Positions 8,239 through 17,700 are shown, counted from the stretch's first letter. The stretch: DNA of 64,000 nucleotides from Phytomonospora sp040655735 (GCF_040655735.1 NZ_JBFAKK010000005.1:1-64000); one strand, 5' to 3'. Notes: a model not told the origin generated them from the sequence alone. Numbers and translations: made by a program.

Positions 8239-8439
8239 ATGGACAGTGAAGACCGCTTGTTGACACCGGGCGAAGTGGCGGCGCTCTTTCGTGTTGATCC
8301 CAAGACGGTGACCCGCTGGGCCGCGGCCGGCCGGATCAGCAGCATCCGCACTCCCGGTGGCCATCGCAGGTTCCGCGAGTCGGAGGTCAAGAAACTGCTG
8401 TTCGGGGAGCGCGGCGGACCACCGCCGGAGCAGCCGTGA
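8239..8439 (+). CDS. bldC: BldC-like MerR-family DNA-binding protein
   Basis: 66-residue winged-helix protein that is all DNA-binding domain. The core TPGEVAALFRVDPKTVTRWA followed by IRTPGGHRRFRESEVKKLL is almost the BldC signature of Streptomyces. BldC binds direct repeats co-operatively and delays the onset of sporulation. I place the start at ATG 8239 because CAGGGGGG lies seven bases upstream; ATG 8218 would add seven residues and also has a nearby AAGGGG. It has no effector domain, as expected for BldC. Confidence 0.88.
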   Translation: MDSEDRLLTPGEVAALFRVDPKTVTRWAAAGRISSIRTPGGHRRFRESEVKKLLFGERGGPPPEQP

Positions 8440-8448
8440 ATTGACGCC

Positions 8449-8490
8449 GCCGGCGCAGCGTATTGAAGTTGATCAATACGCTGGGCCGGC
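8449..8490. terminator. Terminator after bldC
   Basis: 17-base arms at 8449-8465 and 8474-8490 pair with one mismatch around an 8-base AT-rich loop (AAGTTGAT). There is no T-run, which is common in actinomycetes. Confidence 0.6.
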
Positions 8491-8538
8491 GCGTGCCCTC
8501 AAGACGAGGGCCCGCGACCGCCGCTGAATACTCACGCG

Positions 8539-9456
8539 GTGATCACCTTCTCCACTCACGAGGACTACCAGCGGCACGTCGGCGATCTCGACGCGTGGTG
8601 GCCGCACGCCGAAGCCGTGCTCGACCGGCACGGCCTGCACGCCGACGGCCCGCCGAGCGCGGCCGGGGGCGGCTCGTACCCGACGATCCTCGCCGGCGAC
8701 CTGGTCGTGAAGTTCTACGGCCACGCCGGCCAGTGGCGACAGGCGCACGCCACCGAACTGCGCGCCTACGCCCTGCTCGCCACCGACCCGGCCATCGCCG
8801 CCCCGCGACTGCTCGCCTCGGGCGGCCTGGGCGACGACTGGGCCTACCTGGTGATCTCCCGCGTCACCGGACGCACCTGGGCCGAGGCGAAGATGCCGCC
8901 CGACCTGCTGCGCGCCGCCGCGACCGACCTCGGCGCCCACATCGCCCGTGTGCACGCGCTGCGCCCCGGCCCCGACATCGCACGCGTCACCGACCTCCCC
9001 GCGCTCGACTTCACCCCCGCGCACGCCCGCTCGGCCCTCCCGAAACGCTTCGTCGCGCAGGCGGCCGAGTTCGTGACCGCGGTCGGCCCCGATGACCCGG
9101 CCTTCGGCAACGGCGACCTCTTCGAAGGCAACATCCTCGTCGACCACGGCCGCGTCACCGGCCTCATCGACTGGGGGGACGCGCTGGTCATCGACCGCCA
9201 CAACGAGCTCGCCAAGATCCACCTGTCGACCTTCCGCTGCGACAAGGACCTCCTGCGCGCCTTCCTCGACGGCTCGAACTGGCCGGCCGGGAAGGACTTC
9301 GCGCGCCGGGCCATGGCCATGGCACTGGTCCGGCAGGCCGTCGGCGTCGGCCAGCACGGCGGCGGCTTCGACAACTTCTACCTGATCCCCGGCCTGCCCG
9401 GCCTCGACGACATCGGCACCCTCGACGAGCTCGCCGAGGCGGTGTTCGGGGTGTAG
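8539..9456 (+). CDS. Aminoglycoside phosphotransferase-family kinase
   Basis: 305 residues with the protein-kinase-like APH fold. The N-lobe lysine is in GDLVVKFYGH (about residue 56). The catalytic loop reads FGNGDLFEGNILVDHG (about residue 191) and the metal motif is LIDWGDAL. The base Asp and the downstream Asn are kept, but the usual His at the head of the HGD motif is Asn (NGD). The start is GTG 8539 without a clear ribosome site, so it may be leaderless or begin further in. The substrate is unknown; drug resistance is not implied. Confidence 0.75.
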   Translation: MITFSTHEDYQRHVGDLDAWWPHAEAVLDRHGLHADGPPSAAGGGSYPTILAGDLVVKFYGHAGQWRQAHATELRAYALLATDPAIAAPRLLASGGLGDDWAYLVISRVTGRTWAEAKMPPDLLRAAATDLGAHIARVHALRPGPDIARVTDLPALDFTPAHARSALPKRFVAQAAEFVTAVGPDDPAFGNGDLFEGNILVDHGRVTGLIDWGDALVIDRHNELAKIHLSTFRCDKDLLRAFLDGSNWPAGKDFARRAMAMALVRQAVGVGQHGGGFDNFYLIPGLPGLDDIGTLDELAEAVFGV

Positions 9457-9462
9457 GCAGCG

Positions 9463-10095
9463 TCAGGGACTGTCCAGCCGGGCCGCGCCCAGCTCGCCGC
9501 GCCACCGCTGGTACAGCGTGTGCGCCACGCCCGCCGAGTCGAGCACGCGCCCCGCGACGAAGTCGACCAGCTGCTGCACGTCGCTCGCCCCCGCGTAGAA
9601 CGCCGGGGAGGCAGGCAGCACCGTGGCGCCCGCGTCGTGCAGGGCCAGCAGGTGCACCAGGTGGCTGCGCGAGGCCGGCGTCTCGCGCGGCACCACGATC
9701 ACCGGCCGGTGCTCCTTGAGGTTCACGTCGGCCGCACGCTGGAGCAGGTCCTTCGACAGGCCCAGCGCGATGCCCGCGCACGCCGCCGTCGACGCCGGGA
9801 CGACGATCATGCCGTGCACCGGGTACGAACCCGAGGACGGCCCGGCCGCGAAGTCCCCGGCCGGCCAGTAGGCGACGTCGTCGGCGGACAGGTCGCGCCC
9901 CAGCCACCCGGCCAGGTCGTCCTTCCACCGAGCGTCGCGGATCGTCCCGCCCGTCTCGTCGACGAGCGTGAGCCGGGCGGCCTTCGACACGACGAGGTCG
10001 ACGGCGTGCCCGGCGTCGAGCAGCGCGTTCAGCACCGCCTTCGCGTAAGGCGTGCCGGACGCGCCGGAGATGCCGACGACCCAGGGTTTGCGCAT
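9463..10095 (-). CDS. ubiX: UbiX-like flavin prenyltransferase
   Basis: 210-residue flavoprotein of the UbiX/Pad1 family, which makes the prenylated FMN cofactor for UbiD decarboxylases. The N-terminal phosphate-binding loop is VVGISGASGTPYAKAVLNAL. A second signature is VVPASTAACAGIALGLSKDL, followed by VPRETPASRSHL. The ATG at 10095 follows TTGAGGC. With mqnE and mqnA elsewhere in this window, it probably serves the late decarboxylation step of the futalosine route to menaquinone (inference). The UbiD partner is not in the window. Confidence 0.85.
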   Translation of the reverse strand: MRKPWVVGISGASGTPYAKAVLNALLDAGHAVDLVVSKAARLTLVDETGGTIRDARWKDDLAGWLGRDLSADDVAYWPAGDFAAGPSSGSYPVHGMIVVPASTAACAGIALGLSKDLLQRAADVNLKEHRPVIVVPRETPASRSHLVHLLALHDAGATVLPASPAFYAGASDVQQLVDFVAGRVLDSAGVAHTLYQRWRGELGAARLDSP

Positions 10096-10114
10096 GCCTC
10101 AAGCGTGCCCGAAA

Positions 10115-10142
10115 GCCCTCTCCCGCGACCGCGCGGGAGGGC
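10115..10142 (-). terminator. Terminator after ptsI
   Basis: GCCCTC-TC-CCGCG on one arm pairs with CGCGGGAGGGC, leaving a 2-base bulge. It lies immediately downstream of the ptsI stop on the minus strand. Confidence 0.5.
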
Positions 10143-10146
10143 GGCG

Positions 10147-11868
10147 TCACAGACCCAGCGCCGACAGCCTCGGCAACGCCGACCGCGCCAGCTCCCGCGC
10201 CGTGTCCGCCGACGTGCCCCGCCTGGCCGCGTCGGCCGCCTTCATGCACTGCGACACCGTGTGCGCCCCCAGAACCGCCCTGACCAGGGGCAACGCCGGA
10301 GCGCTCATGGAAAGGCCCGACACGCCCAACCCGACCAGCACGCACGCCAGCGCCGGATCGGCCGCCGCCTCACCGCACACCCCGCACGACTTCCCCGCCC
10401 GGTTGGCCGCCTCGGCCGCCTCGTGGATCAAGTCGAGCAGGGCGGGCTGCCACGGGTCCTGGAACCGCGCCAGCGACCCCAGCTGGCGGTCGGCGGCGAA
10501 GGTGTACTGCGCCAGGTCGTTGGTCCCGATGCTGAAGAAGTCGACCTCCCCGGCGATGTCGCGGGCCCGCAGTGCCGCCGCCGGGATCTCCACCATCACC
10601 CCGACCTTCGCCACGTCCTCGCTCAGCCCCGCCGCCCGCGCCGCCTCCACGAAGTAGGCCGCGTCGTCGGCGTCGGCCACCATCGGCGCCATCACCCACA
10701 ACTGCGCCGACGTCCCCCGCGCGGCCTCCGCCAGGGCACGCAACTGCGTGTCGAGCATGTCCGGGTGATGGCGCATCATCCGCAGCGCCCGCTCGCCGAG
10801 AGCCGGGTTCGGCTCCTCCCCGGCGGGCAGGAAGGCCAGCGGCTTGTCGGCGCCGGCGTCGAGGGTCCGGACCACCACGCGCCCGTTCCCGAAGGCCGAC
10901 AGCACCGCGCGGTAGGTCTCCACCTGCGCCTCCATCGTGGGCGCGGTGGCGGCGTCGAGGAACAAGAACTCCGTGCGGAACAGGCCAACGCCCTCCGCGC
11001 CGTGCGACAGGGCCCCCGGCACGTCACCGGGACCGCCGATGTTGGCCAGCAGCGGCACCGGCTTGCCGTCGGCGGTCCGGCCGGGCCCGGACGCCGCCGA
11101 CAGTGCGCCGGCGAGCGCGTTGGCAGCCTGCTCGGCCCGCTGGACGGCGGCCTCCCCGGGATCGACGGTGACGACCCCGGTGGCGCCGTCGACGAGCACG
11201 CGCGTCCCGTCGGGAATCTCGAGCGCGCCGGGCGCGGCGACCACGGCGGGCAGGCCCATCGTTCGCGCGAGGATCGCGCTGTGGCTGGTGGGACCGCCCT
11301 CGGCGGTCACGAAGGCGAGGATCTTCGCCGGGTCGATGAGCGCGGTGTCGGCCGGCGCGAGATCCCGCGCGACCAGGATGAACGGCTCGTCAGAGTTCGG
11401 GACACCGGGCATCGGCGCGCCGGTGAGCACCGCCAGCACGCGGTCGCGGATGTCGTCGAGGTCGGCGACCCGCCCCGCCATGTAGCCACCGGCTCCCGCG
11501 ATGAGTTCCCGGAAGGTCCCGAAGGCCTCGTGAACGGCCCTGGCCGTGCCGGTGCCCTCGTCGATCTTGCGCGCGGTCACCTCCGCCAGACCCGGGTCGC
11601 GGGCCATCATGGCCTGCGCCGACAAGACCTCGGCGGCCTCGGCGCGGTCACGCTCGACGGCGCTCGCCGCGCGCGCGTCGAGGTCGGCGCCGACGGCTTC
11701 GAAGGCCTCGGCCGCGGCGCGCTTGGCGGCCTCGGCGTCGCCGTCGAGGCGCTGCCCGGCGGGCGGCTCGGGGACGCGGGCGACCATCGCGCGGACCGGA
11801 CCGGCACCGACGCCGGGGCTGACCCCGACGCCGGTGATGTCGGCGGTGCGGTCACCGGTCACGGTCAA
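10147..11868 (-). CDS. ptsI: PTS enzyme I
   Basis: 573-residue phosphoenolpyruvate-protein phosphotransferase, the cytosolic first enzyme of the PTS. The phospho-histidine is in GGPTSHSAILARTMGLPAVV (about residue 190). The PEP-binding TIM barrel carries GVGLFRTEFLF, VRTLDAGADKPL and FSIGTNDLAQYTFAADR, and the active-site Cys region is GKSCGVCGEAA. The proposed start is TTG 11868, overlapping the ptsH stop (TTGA); GTG 11862 is an alternative. It is the last gene of the EIIB-crr-ptsH-ptsI run. Confidence 0.95.
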   Translation of the reverse strand: MTVTGDRTADITGVGVSPGVGAGPVRAMVARVPEPPAGQRLDGDAEAAKRAAAEAFEAVGADLDARAASAVERDRAEAAEVLSAQAMMARDPGLAEVTARKIDEGTGTARAVHEAFGTFRELIAGAGGYMAGRVADLDDIRDRVLAVLTGAPMPGVPNSDEPFILVARDLAPADTALIDPAKILAFVTAEGGPTSHSAILARTMGLPAVVAAPGALEIPDGTRVLVDGATGVVTVDPGEAAVQRAEQAANALAGALSAASGPGRTADGKPVPLLANIGGPGDVPGALSHGAEGVGLFRTEFLFLDAATAPTMEAQVETYRAVLSAFGNGRVVVRTLDAGADKPLAFLPAGEEPNPALGERALRMMRHHPDMLDTQLRALAEAARGTSAQLWVMAPMVADADDAAYFVEAARAAGLSEDVAKVGVMVEIPAAALRARDIAGEVDFFSIGTNDLAQYTFAADRQLGSLARFQDPWQPALLDLIHEAAEAANRAGKSCGVCGEAAADPALACVLVGLGVSGLSMSAPALPLVRAVLGAHTVSQCMKAADAARRGTSADTARELARSALPRLSALGL

Positions 11869-12140
11869 CGCGGATTCCGCGGGGCACCGGTCTCGCCGGT
11901 GTCGGTGACCAGGCCGGCGAGCCTGTTGACGACGGTCTCGTCGTCGCTGTCGATGGTGATCTCCTCGCCGTTGCGGACGTCGAGCCCGAGGACGGCGAGG
12001 ATGCTCTTGGCGTTGACGCGGCGGCCGTCCTTGGTGAGTCCGACCTCGTTCTCCGACACCGCCGCCGTCTGCACGAACACCGCTGCCGGGCGCGCGTGCA
12101 GCCCGACATCGGTGGCGACCTTGACCTGGCGCTCTGCCAC
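11865..12140 (-). CDS. ptsH: HPr phosphocarrier
   Basis: 91 residues, slightly longer than the usual 85-90. The phospho-acceptor histidine is in VGLHARPAAVFVQTA (about residue 15). A serine in VNAKSILAVLGLDV corresponds to Ser46 of low-GC Gram-positives. It passes phosphate from EI to EIIA. Its stop overlaps the ptsI start, and it follows crr by 11 bases, so the genes are probably co-transcribed. Confidence 0.95.
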   Translation of the reverse strand: MAERQVKVATDVGLHARPAAVFVQTAAVSENEVGLTKDGRRVNAKSILAVLGLDVRNGEEITIDSDDETVVNRLAGLVTDTGETGAPRNPR

Positions 12141-12151
12141 GGTTGTCTCCT

Positions 12152-12598
12152 CTACTTCCAGGTGAACAGCGGGTCGGCGGTGTGGACTTCGTCCCCGGCG
12201 GTGACCGTGACGCGTGCGGGGTCGGCGTCGAGCGCGATCACCGGGCAGATCGGCGAGCGGCCGCCCTCCTCGATCGAACCGGCGTCCCAGCGAACGATCT
12301 CGGCGCCGGCGGCCACGCGAGCGCCTTCCTCGACGAGCAACTGGAAGCCTTCTCCGTCGAGCTTCACGGTGTCGATGCCGAGGTGCACCAGGACACCGCG
12401 ACCTTCGGCGTCGACGATCACGTAGGCGTGCGGGTGCAGTTTCCGCACCACCCCGGAGATGGGCGCGACGGCCACGCCGGGACCGCGCACCGGGTCGATG
12501 GCCGAGCCGGGGCCGACCATCCCCTCGGCGAAGACCGGGTCGGGCACGCCCGCGAGGCCGACGACCTTCCCCGCGACCGGGGCCACGATCGAGGTCAT
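12152..12598 (-). CDS. crr: PTS EIIA, glucose family
   Basis: 148-residue EIIA of the Glc superfamily. It has the expected APVAGKVVGL start, AEGMVGPGSAIDP, and the phospho-histidine region VLVHLGIDTVKLDGEGF with its upstream partner His in KLHPHAYVI. It accepts phosphate from HPr and hands it to EIIB. It starts at ATG 12598, two bases after the EIIB stop, with GGAGGG as ribosome site, so translation is probably coupled. Confidence 0.93.
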   Translation of the reverse strand: MTSIVAPVAGKVVGLAGVPDPVFAEGMVGPGSAIDPVRGPGVAVAPISGVVRKLHPHAYVIVDAEGRGVLVHLGIDTVKLDGEGFQLLVEEGARVAAGAEIVRWDAGSIEEGGRSPICPVIALDADPARVTVTAGDEVHTADPLFTWK

Positions 12599-12600
12599 GG

Positions 12601-12837
12601 TCAGCCCTCCATCAGTTCTTCGATGTCGCTGGCGATGTTGTCGGCGTCGGTCCCGACGACGACCTGGACGTTCCTTCCCGCCTTCATGACCCCGTAGGCA
12701 CCGGCGGCCTTGAGCGCCGCCTCGTCGACCAGGGACTCGTCCTTGACCTCGGTGCGCAGGCGCGTCGCGCAGGGCTCCAGGTCCTCGATGTTCGCCGCGC
12801 CGCCGAGCGCGGCGATGATGGCCTCCGCCTTGTCCAT
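12601..12837 (-). CDS. PTS EIIB, glucose/GlcNAc family
   Basis: 78-residue free-standing EIIB. The phospho-cysteine lies in IEDLEPCATRLRTEV (about residue 24). It is encoded separately from EIIC, as in Streptomyces NagE/NagF-type systems. ATG 12837 has GGGAG six bases upstream. First gene of the minus-strand PTS run and divergent from EIIC, so both arms of one transporter are likely expressed from the 12.84-12.96 kb promoter region. Confidence 0.92.
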   Translation of the reverse strand: MDKAEAIIAALGGAANIEDLEPCATRLRTEVKDESLVDEAALKAAGAYGVMKAGRNVQVVVGTDADNIASDIEELMEG

Positions 12838-12875
12838 GTCGGACTCCCTCACTGTCGGGCGCTCTGACGCCCACC

Positions 12876-12883
12876 TTGGTCTA
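12876..12883. promoter_or_regulatory. Possible DasR dre half-site
   Basis: TTGGTCTA contains TGGTCTA, the left half of the GntR-type DasR consensus (TGGTCTAGACCA). The right half is poorly kept. It lies in the divergent PTS promoter, where a GlcNAc-responsive DasR site would be expected. Confidence 0.3.
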
Positions 12884-12961
12884 TTTAACGCGGAAATGCC
12901 CGGGTTGTCGGGCTGTCTGCTTATGATCGCGTCAATGTCGGCTAGGTGACGGGGGGCGTCC

Positions 12962-14269
12962 ATGAGCGCGACAGCGGCCACGGGAGACAGCTCCAAGGGG
13001 AGGTCGGGGGTCTTCGGCTTCCTCCAGAAGTTCGGGCGCAGTCTCATGCTGCCCATCGCCGTCCTGCCCGCCGCGGCTCTGTTGCTGCGTTTCGGGCAGC
13101 CCGACATGCTCGGCGAGGACGGCCTGGGCGCGCACTGGGAGTGGCTGCTGCCGGTCGCGAAGGTCTTCGCCGCCGCCGGGCAGGTCCTCTTCGACAACCT
13201 CCCGCTGCTGTTCGCCGTCGGTGTCTCGCTGGGCATGGCCCGCAAGGCAGACGGATCGACGGCGCTGGCCGCCGTCGTCGGCTACCTCGTCTTCGACCGC
13301 GTCACCAAGGCGATGTTCTCCGAGTCGCGGATCGCCGACCAGGTCATGCAGAACGTGGTCGGCCCCGGCGGCGTGGTCGAGGCGAAGATCGACCTCGGCA
13401 TGATGAACCCGACCGGCGTGCTCGGCGGCATCATGATCGGCATCGTCGCCGGGCTGCTGTGGCAGAAGTACCACCGCATCAAGCTCCCGCAGTGGCTGTC
13501 CTTCTTCGGCGGTCGGCGCTTCGTGCCGATCGTCACCGCCGTCGCCGCGCTGCTCCTCGGTGTCGTGTTCGGCTGGGTCTGGCCGGTCGTCGGCGAGTGG
13601 ATCGCGACCTTCGGCGACTGGGTCGCCGAGAACGGTGTGGCCGGCGCGGGCGTCTACGGCGTCATCAACCGTCTCCTGCTGCCGATGGGCCTGCACCACA
13701 TCGTCAACTCGATCGTGTGGTTCACCATCCCCACCTGCGACGTCAACGGCGTGGTCGCGCACGGCGACCTCAACTGCTACTTCGCCGGACAGGACGGCGC
13801 CGGCACCTTCATGGCCGGCTGGTTCCCGGTGCTGATGTTCGGCATCCCCGGCGCCGCGCTGGCCGTCTGGCGGGCGGCGCGTCCGGCCAACCGGGCCGTC
13901 GTCGGCGGCCTGATGTTCTCCGGCGCGCTGACCGCCTTCGTCTGCGGCATCACCGAGCCGATCGAGTACTCGTTCATCTTCGTCGCGCCGCTGCTGTTCG
14001 GGCTGCACATCCTGCTCAGCGGCCTGTCGATGGTGATCGTGACGGCCCTCGACATCAAGATCGGCTTCGGCTTCTCCGCCGGGCTCATCGACTACCTGCT
14101 CAACTTCGGCAAGTCGAACACGCACCGGCCACTGCTGTTGCTGCTGATCGGGCTGATCTACTTCGTGGGGTACTTCCTGATCTTCTACACGGTGATCACG
14201 AAGCTGGACCTGCCGACTCCCGGCCGCGAGGCCGAGGACGAGGAGGCCGAGGTGGAGAACACCTCGTAG
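12962..14269 (+). CDS. PTS EIIC, probably N-acetylglucosamine type
   Basis: 435-residue membrane permease of the PTS EIIC-1 family with about ten hydrophobic segments. The substrate-site motif GITEPIEYSFIF is intact (about residues 330-341), as is LPMGLHHIVNSIVW. Family resemblance is closest to NagE-type transporters (NPTGVLGGIMIG), so GlcNAc is the best guess; glucose cannot be excluded. The C-terminus is acidic (EAEDEEAEVE). ATG 12962 follows a GGGGGG ribosome site. Confidence 0.88.
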   Translation: MSATAATGDSSKGRSGVFGFLQKFGRSLMLPIAVLPAAALLLRFGQPDMLGEDGLGAHWEWLLPVAKVFAAAGQVLFDNLPLLFAVGVSLGMARKADGSTALAAVVGYLVFDRVTKAMFSESRIADQVMQNVVGPGGVVEAKIDLGMMNPTGVLGGIMIGIVAGLLWQKYHRIKLPQWLSFFGGRRFVPIVTAVAALLLGVVFGWVWPVVGEWIATFGDWVAENGVAGAGVYGVINRLLLPMGLHHIVNSIVWFTIPTCDVNGVVAHGDLNCYFAGQDGAGTFMAGWFPVLMFGIPGAALAVWRAARPANRAVVGGLMFSGALTAFVCGITEPIEYSFIFVAPLLFGLHILLSGLSMVIVTALDIKIGFGFSAGLIDYLLNFGKSNTHRPLLLLLIGLIYFVGYFLIFYTVITKLDLPTPGREAEDEEAEVENTS

Positions 14270-14290
14270 CGCGCGGACCGAAGACGAGAG

Positions 14291-14324
14291 AAGTCCGGCC
14301 CCGGGGTGCCCCGGGGCCGGACTT
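14291..14324. terminator. Strong bidirectional terminator
   Basis: Perfect 16-base arms (14291-14306 and 14309-14324) around TG, starting AAGTCCGG and ending CCGGACTT. It separates the convergent EIIC gene and the small tail-anchored gene. Confidence 0.85.
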
Positions 14325-14328
14325 CGTT

Positions 14329-14736
14329 TCAGATGAGGCCCAGCAGCCGGGCGCCGACGAGGCTGAGTCCCGTCAGCGCGAGAACGGCGATCGTCATGCC
14401 GACGATGATCCGGCCGAGCTTTTCGCGCTCTGCGGGCTTCGCCGGGCCCGGTCCCTGCCGGTGATTGCCGAGAATTTCTCCGGTAAGCGAGGTCGTCAGG
14501 TGCGTCATGGCCCACGGTCCCTTCGTGTTCGGCAGGACGGGCCGCGGCGGCTGCGGAGTGAAGCCGGTCGGCAGCGTTGGCGGCTCGTCGTACCAGCCGG
14601 TCGCGCGGTATACGCGACCCTTCGCCGGCTGCCGCGACCTCGCGGCAGCCGACGGTGGTGCGTTTCCACCGGGATCCCCTCCCGGTTGCTCTGTCGGCCC
14701 CCCGGCCTGGGGGCCGCTAAGTCCTGGGCCCGCCAT
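14329..14736 (-). CDS. Small Pro-rich tail-anchored membrane protein
   Basis: 135 codons from ATG 14736, which overlaps the end of the upstream repeat protein by 20 bases; a shorter form from ATG 14508 would have 59 residues. Codon third positions are strongly G/C from about 14600 on, including 5' of ATG 14508, which favours the longer form. Residues about 45-75 are Pro-rich (WYDEPPTLPTGF). The last 25 form one membrane helix (IIVGMTIAVLALTGLSLVGA), suggesting a C-tail anchor. It is probably co-transcribed with the repeat protein. I do not recognise it. Confidence 0.5.
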   Translation of the reverse strand: MAGPGLSGPQAGGPTEQPGGDPGGNAPPSAAARSRQPAKGRVYRATGWYDEPPTLPTGFTPQPPRPVLPNTKGPWAMTHLTTSLTGEILGNHRQGPGPAKPAEREKLGRIIVGMTIAVLALTGLSLVGARLLGLI

Positions 14737-17700
14737 CGCCGCCACCCGGCATGGGAGGCCACGGCAGCTCCGGCTCCGGCGGACGTCCATAGGTGCGGGG
14801 CGTCGCCATCGGCAAGCGGGCGGGCAGCTCGTCGGCCGCGAGGCGGTTCGCCTCGGGGACCGTCGCGACACCGCGGGCGGCGTCGCCGGGCGTGCCTGGT
14901 GCACTGGGCGCTGCGGGTGCTCCGGGTGCTCCGGGTGCGTTCGGGTCGGCACCGTCGGCGAACCACGACGACGATCCGGCGCCGTTGCTCCCCGCCGGCT
15001 CGGGCTGCTGCGGGTCGGCGGCCGGGGCGGGCTGCGCCTCGGCCTGCTGAGCCGCGAAGGGCTCGGCGAGCGAGGCCCACGCGTTGCCCGCCTGCGGCTG
15101 CTCGCCCGGCGTCTTCCACTCGGAGATGTCGGGCGTGTCGACCGGCGCCGGCGGCGGCGTGTACTGGTTCGCCGGTGCCGACTCCGCGAGGGGAGCGTCG
15201 GCGGGCGGGTAGTGGCTCTCGCCGGCGGGCGTCGGCTCGGAACTGGGGACCCCGAAGGACGGCGCGGCCTCGGCGGGCGGCGGCGCGAAGCCGCCGTGCT
15301 CGCTGGAGGGCGCGGGGTCGAAGCGGTCGCCGCTCTCGCTGCTCGGCACGCCGAAGGAGGGGGACTCCTCGGGTTGCGAGAGGTCGAAGTGGCTGCCGCT
15401 GCCGGGCTCGGGGGTGAAGCGGTCGCCGCTCTCGCTGCTCGGGACCCCGAAGGACGGGGTCTCAGGCTGCGGGGGATCGAAGCGGTCCCCGCCCTCCGCG
15501 CTGGGAACGCCGAAGGCGGGCGCGGGTTCGGCGGGCGGCGCGAAGCCGCCGTGCTCGTTCGAGGGCTCCGGCGAGAAGCGGTCGCCGCTCTCGCTGCTCG
15601 GGACGCCGAAGGAGGGCGTCTCGGGCTGCGAGGGCTCGAAGCGGTCTCCGCCTTCAGCGCTCGGCACGCCGAAGGACGGCGCCGCCTCGCCTGACGGCGG
15701 CGGCGGGACGCTGTGCGCGCCGGAGGAGGCCGGCTCGGGGGAGAAGCGGTCGCCGCTCTCGCTGCTGGGGACGCCGAAGGAGGGCGTCTCGGGCTGCGAG
15801 GGCTCGAAGCGGTCTCCGCCTTCAGCGCTCGGCACGCCGAAGGAGGGCGTCTCGGGCTGTGAGGGCTCGGGGGAGAAGCGATCGCCGCTCTCGCTGCTCG
15901 GGACCCCGAAGGACGTGGCCTCGGGCTGGGCGGGTTCCGGGGAGAAGCGGTCTCCGCCTTCGGCGCTCGGCACGCCGAAGGACGGCGCGTCGGCGGGGGA
16001 GTCGGCGCCGAGGGGCGCGCCGCTCGTCGGGGCGCCGTCACCGGATGCGTCGGCGGCCGTGTCGGTCAGGCCGGCGTCGGAGCCGATGGCGTCGAGCATG
16101 GCCTGCTCTTCGGCCGAGATCTGCGGCTCGGCGGGTGCCGGGGCGGGCGCCGCGCCTTCCCAGATGGCGCCGCCCTCGGGAGGCGGGGGCGGTGGCGGAA
16201 CGTCGGGGTCGACGTCCGGGCCGGACGCGGCGGCGGGAAGGTCCTGCGGCACGTCGAGCTTCTCGCCGATCGGCGGCGGCTCGGGCAGCGGCGGGAGCTC
16301 CCAGTCCTCGTCGTTGTCGGTCAGGTCCTTCTCGACCGGCGGCAGCTCGGGGAGCGGCGGCAGGTCCGGGTCGTCGATGGGCGGCTGCTGCATGTCGGCG
16401 GGGTGCGAGCCGGGTGCGGAGTAGCCGTCGCCCTTGTTGTCGCCGGGCATGGAGAAGGCCGGCGGCTCGGAAGCGGCGGGAGGAGCGGGCCACGCGGAGT
16501 TCTCGGCGGGCGCGGGCGGAGCCGACGTCGGCGACGCGGCCCACGGTGCGCTCTCGTCACGCTCTCCGCCGGGCGGGGGCGAGCTCGGCGGTCCGTCCCA
16601 GGCGCCGCCGGGAGGCGGGCCGGAGGGACCGTCGGCGGGAGGGGCCGGTGGCATGCCGGGCGGCTGCCACGACTGCTGCTCGCCACCGGGAGGGGGCGGC
16701 GGTGCGCCCCATGGCTGGTCGGCGCCGTGAGGTGGGGGCGGCTGCCAGCCGCCCTGCTGTCCGGGCGCGCCGGGAGGCGTGCCCCACTGGTCATTGGCGG
16801 GCGGGGCCGACCCGGGCGCGCCGGGCGGGGTTCCCCACTGGTCGCCGGCGGGGGGAGGCGACCCGGGTGCGCCGGGAGCCGGTCCCCACGGCTGGCCACC
16901 GCCCGGGGGCGGCGGGGGAGGCGGCGGTGCGCCCCACTGCTGAGCGGGAGGGCCCGAGGTCGGTGCGCCGGGCGGGGGAGGCGGCGGCGCGTTCCACTGC
17001 TGGGCGGGGGGACCCGAGGCGGGCGCGCTAGGCGGGGTTCCCCACTGGTCGTTCGCGGGCGGACCCGATGCGGGTGCGCCTGGCGGCGTGCTCCACTGGC
17101 CGCCGGCGGGCGGGCCGGAAGCGGGCGCGCTAGGCGGGGTTCCCCACTGGTCGTTCGCGGGCGGACCCGAGGCGGGTGCTCCCGGCGGCGTGCTCCACTG
17201 GCCGCCGGCGGGCGGGCCGGAAGCGGGCGCGCTCGGCGGGGTTCCCCACTGGTCGTTCGCGGGCGGACCCGAGGCGGGCGGCGGCGGAGGAGGCGGCGGT
17301 GCGCCCCACTGCTGGGCCGGCGGACCCGAGGCGGGCGCACCCGGCGGCGTGCCCCACTGGTCATTGGCCGGCGGACCCGAGGCGGGTGCGCCGGGCGGGG
17401 TTCCCCACTGGTCATTGGCGGGCGGGCCGGAGGCCGGGGCGCCCGGAGGCGTTCCCCACGGCCGGCCGCCACCCGGGGGAGGCGGCGGAGGCGGCGGTGC
17501 GCCCCACTGCTGAGCCGGCGGACCCGAGATGGGTGCTCCCGGGGGAGGGGGAGGCTGCCAGCCACCCGGCTGTCCGGGCGGGCCGGAGGCGGGCGCGCCG
17601 GGAGGCGTGCCCCACTGGTCGTTGGCCGGGGGGCCGGAGACGGGCGGCGGAGGAGGCGGTGCGCCCCACTGCTGCTCGCCGGCGGGCGGTCCCGACGCGG

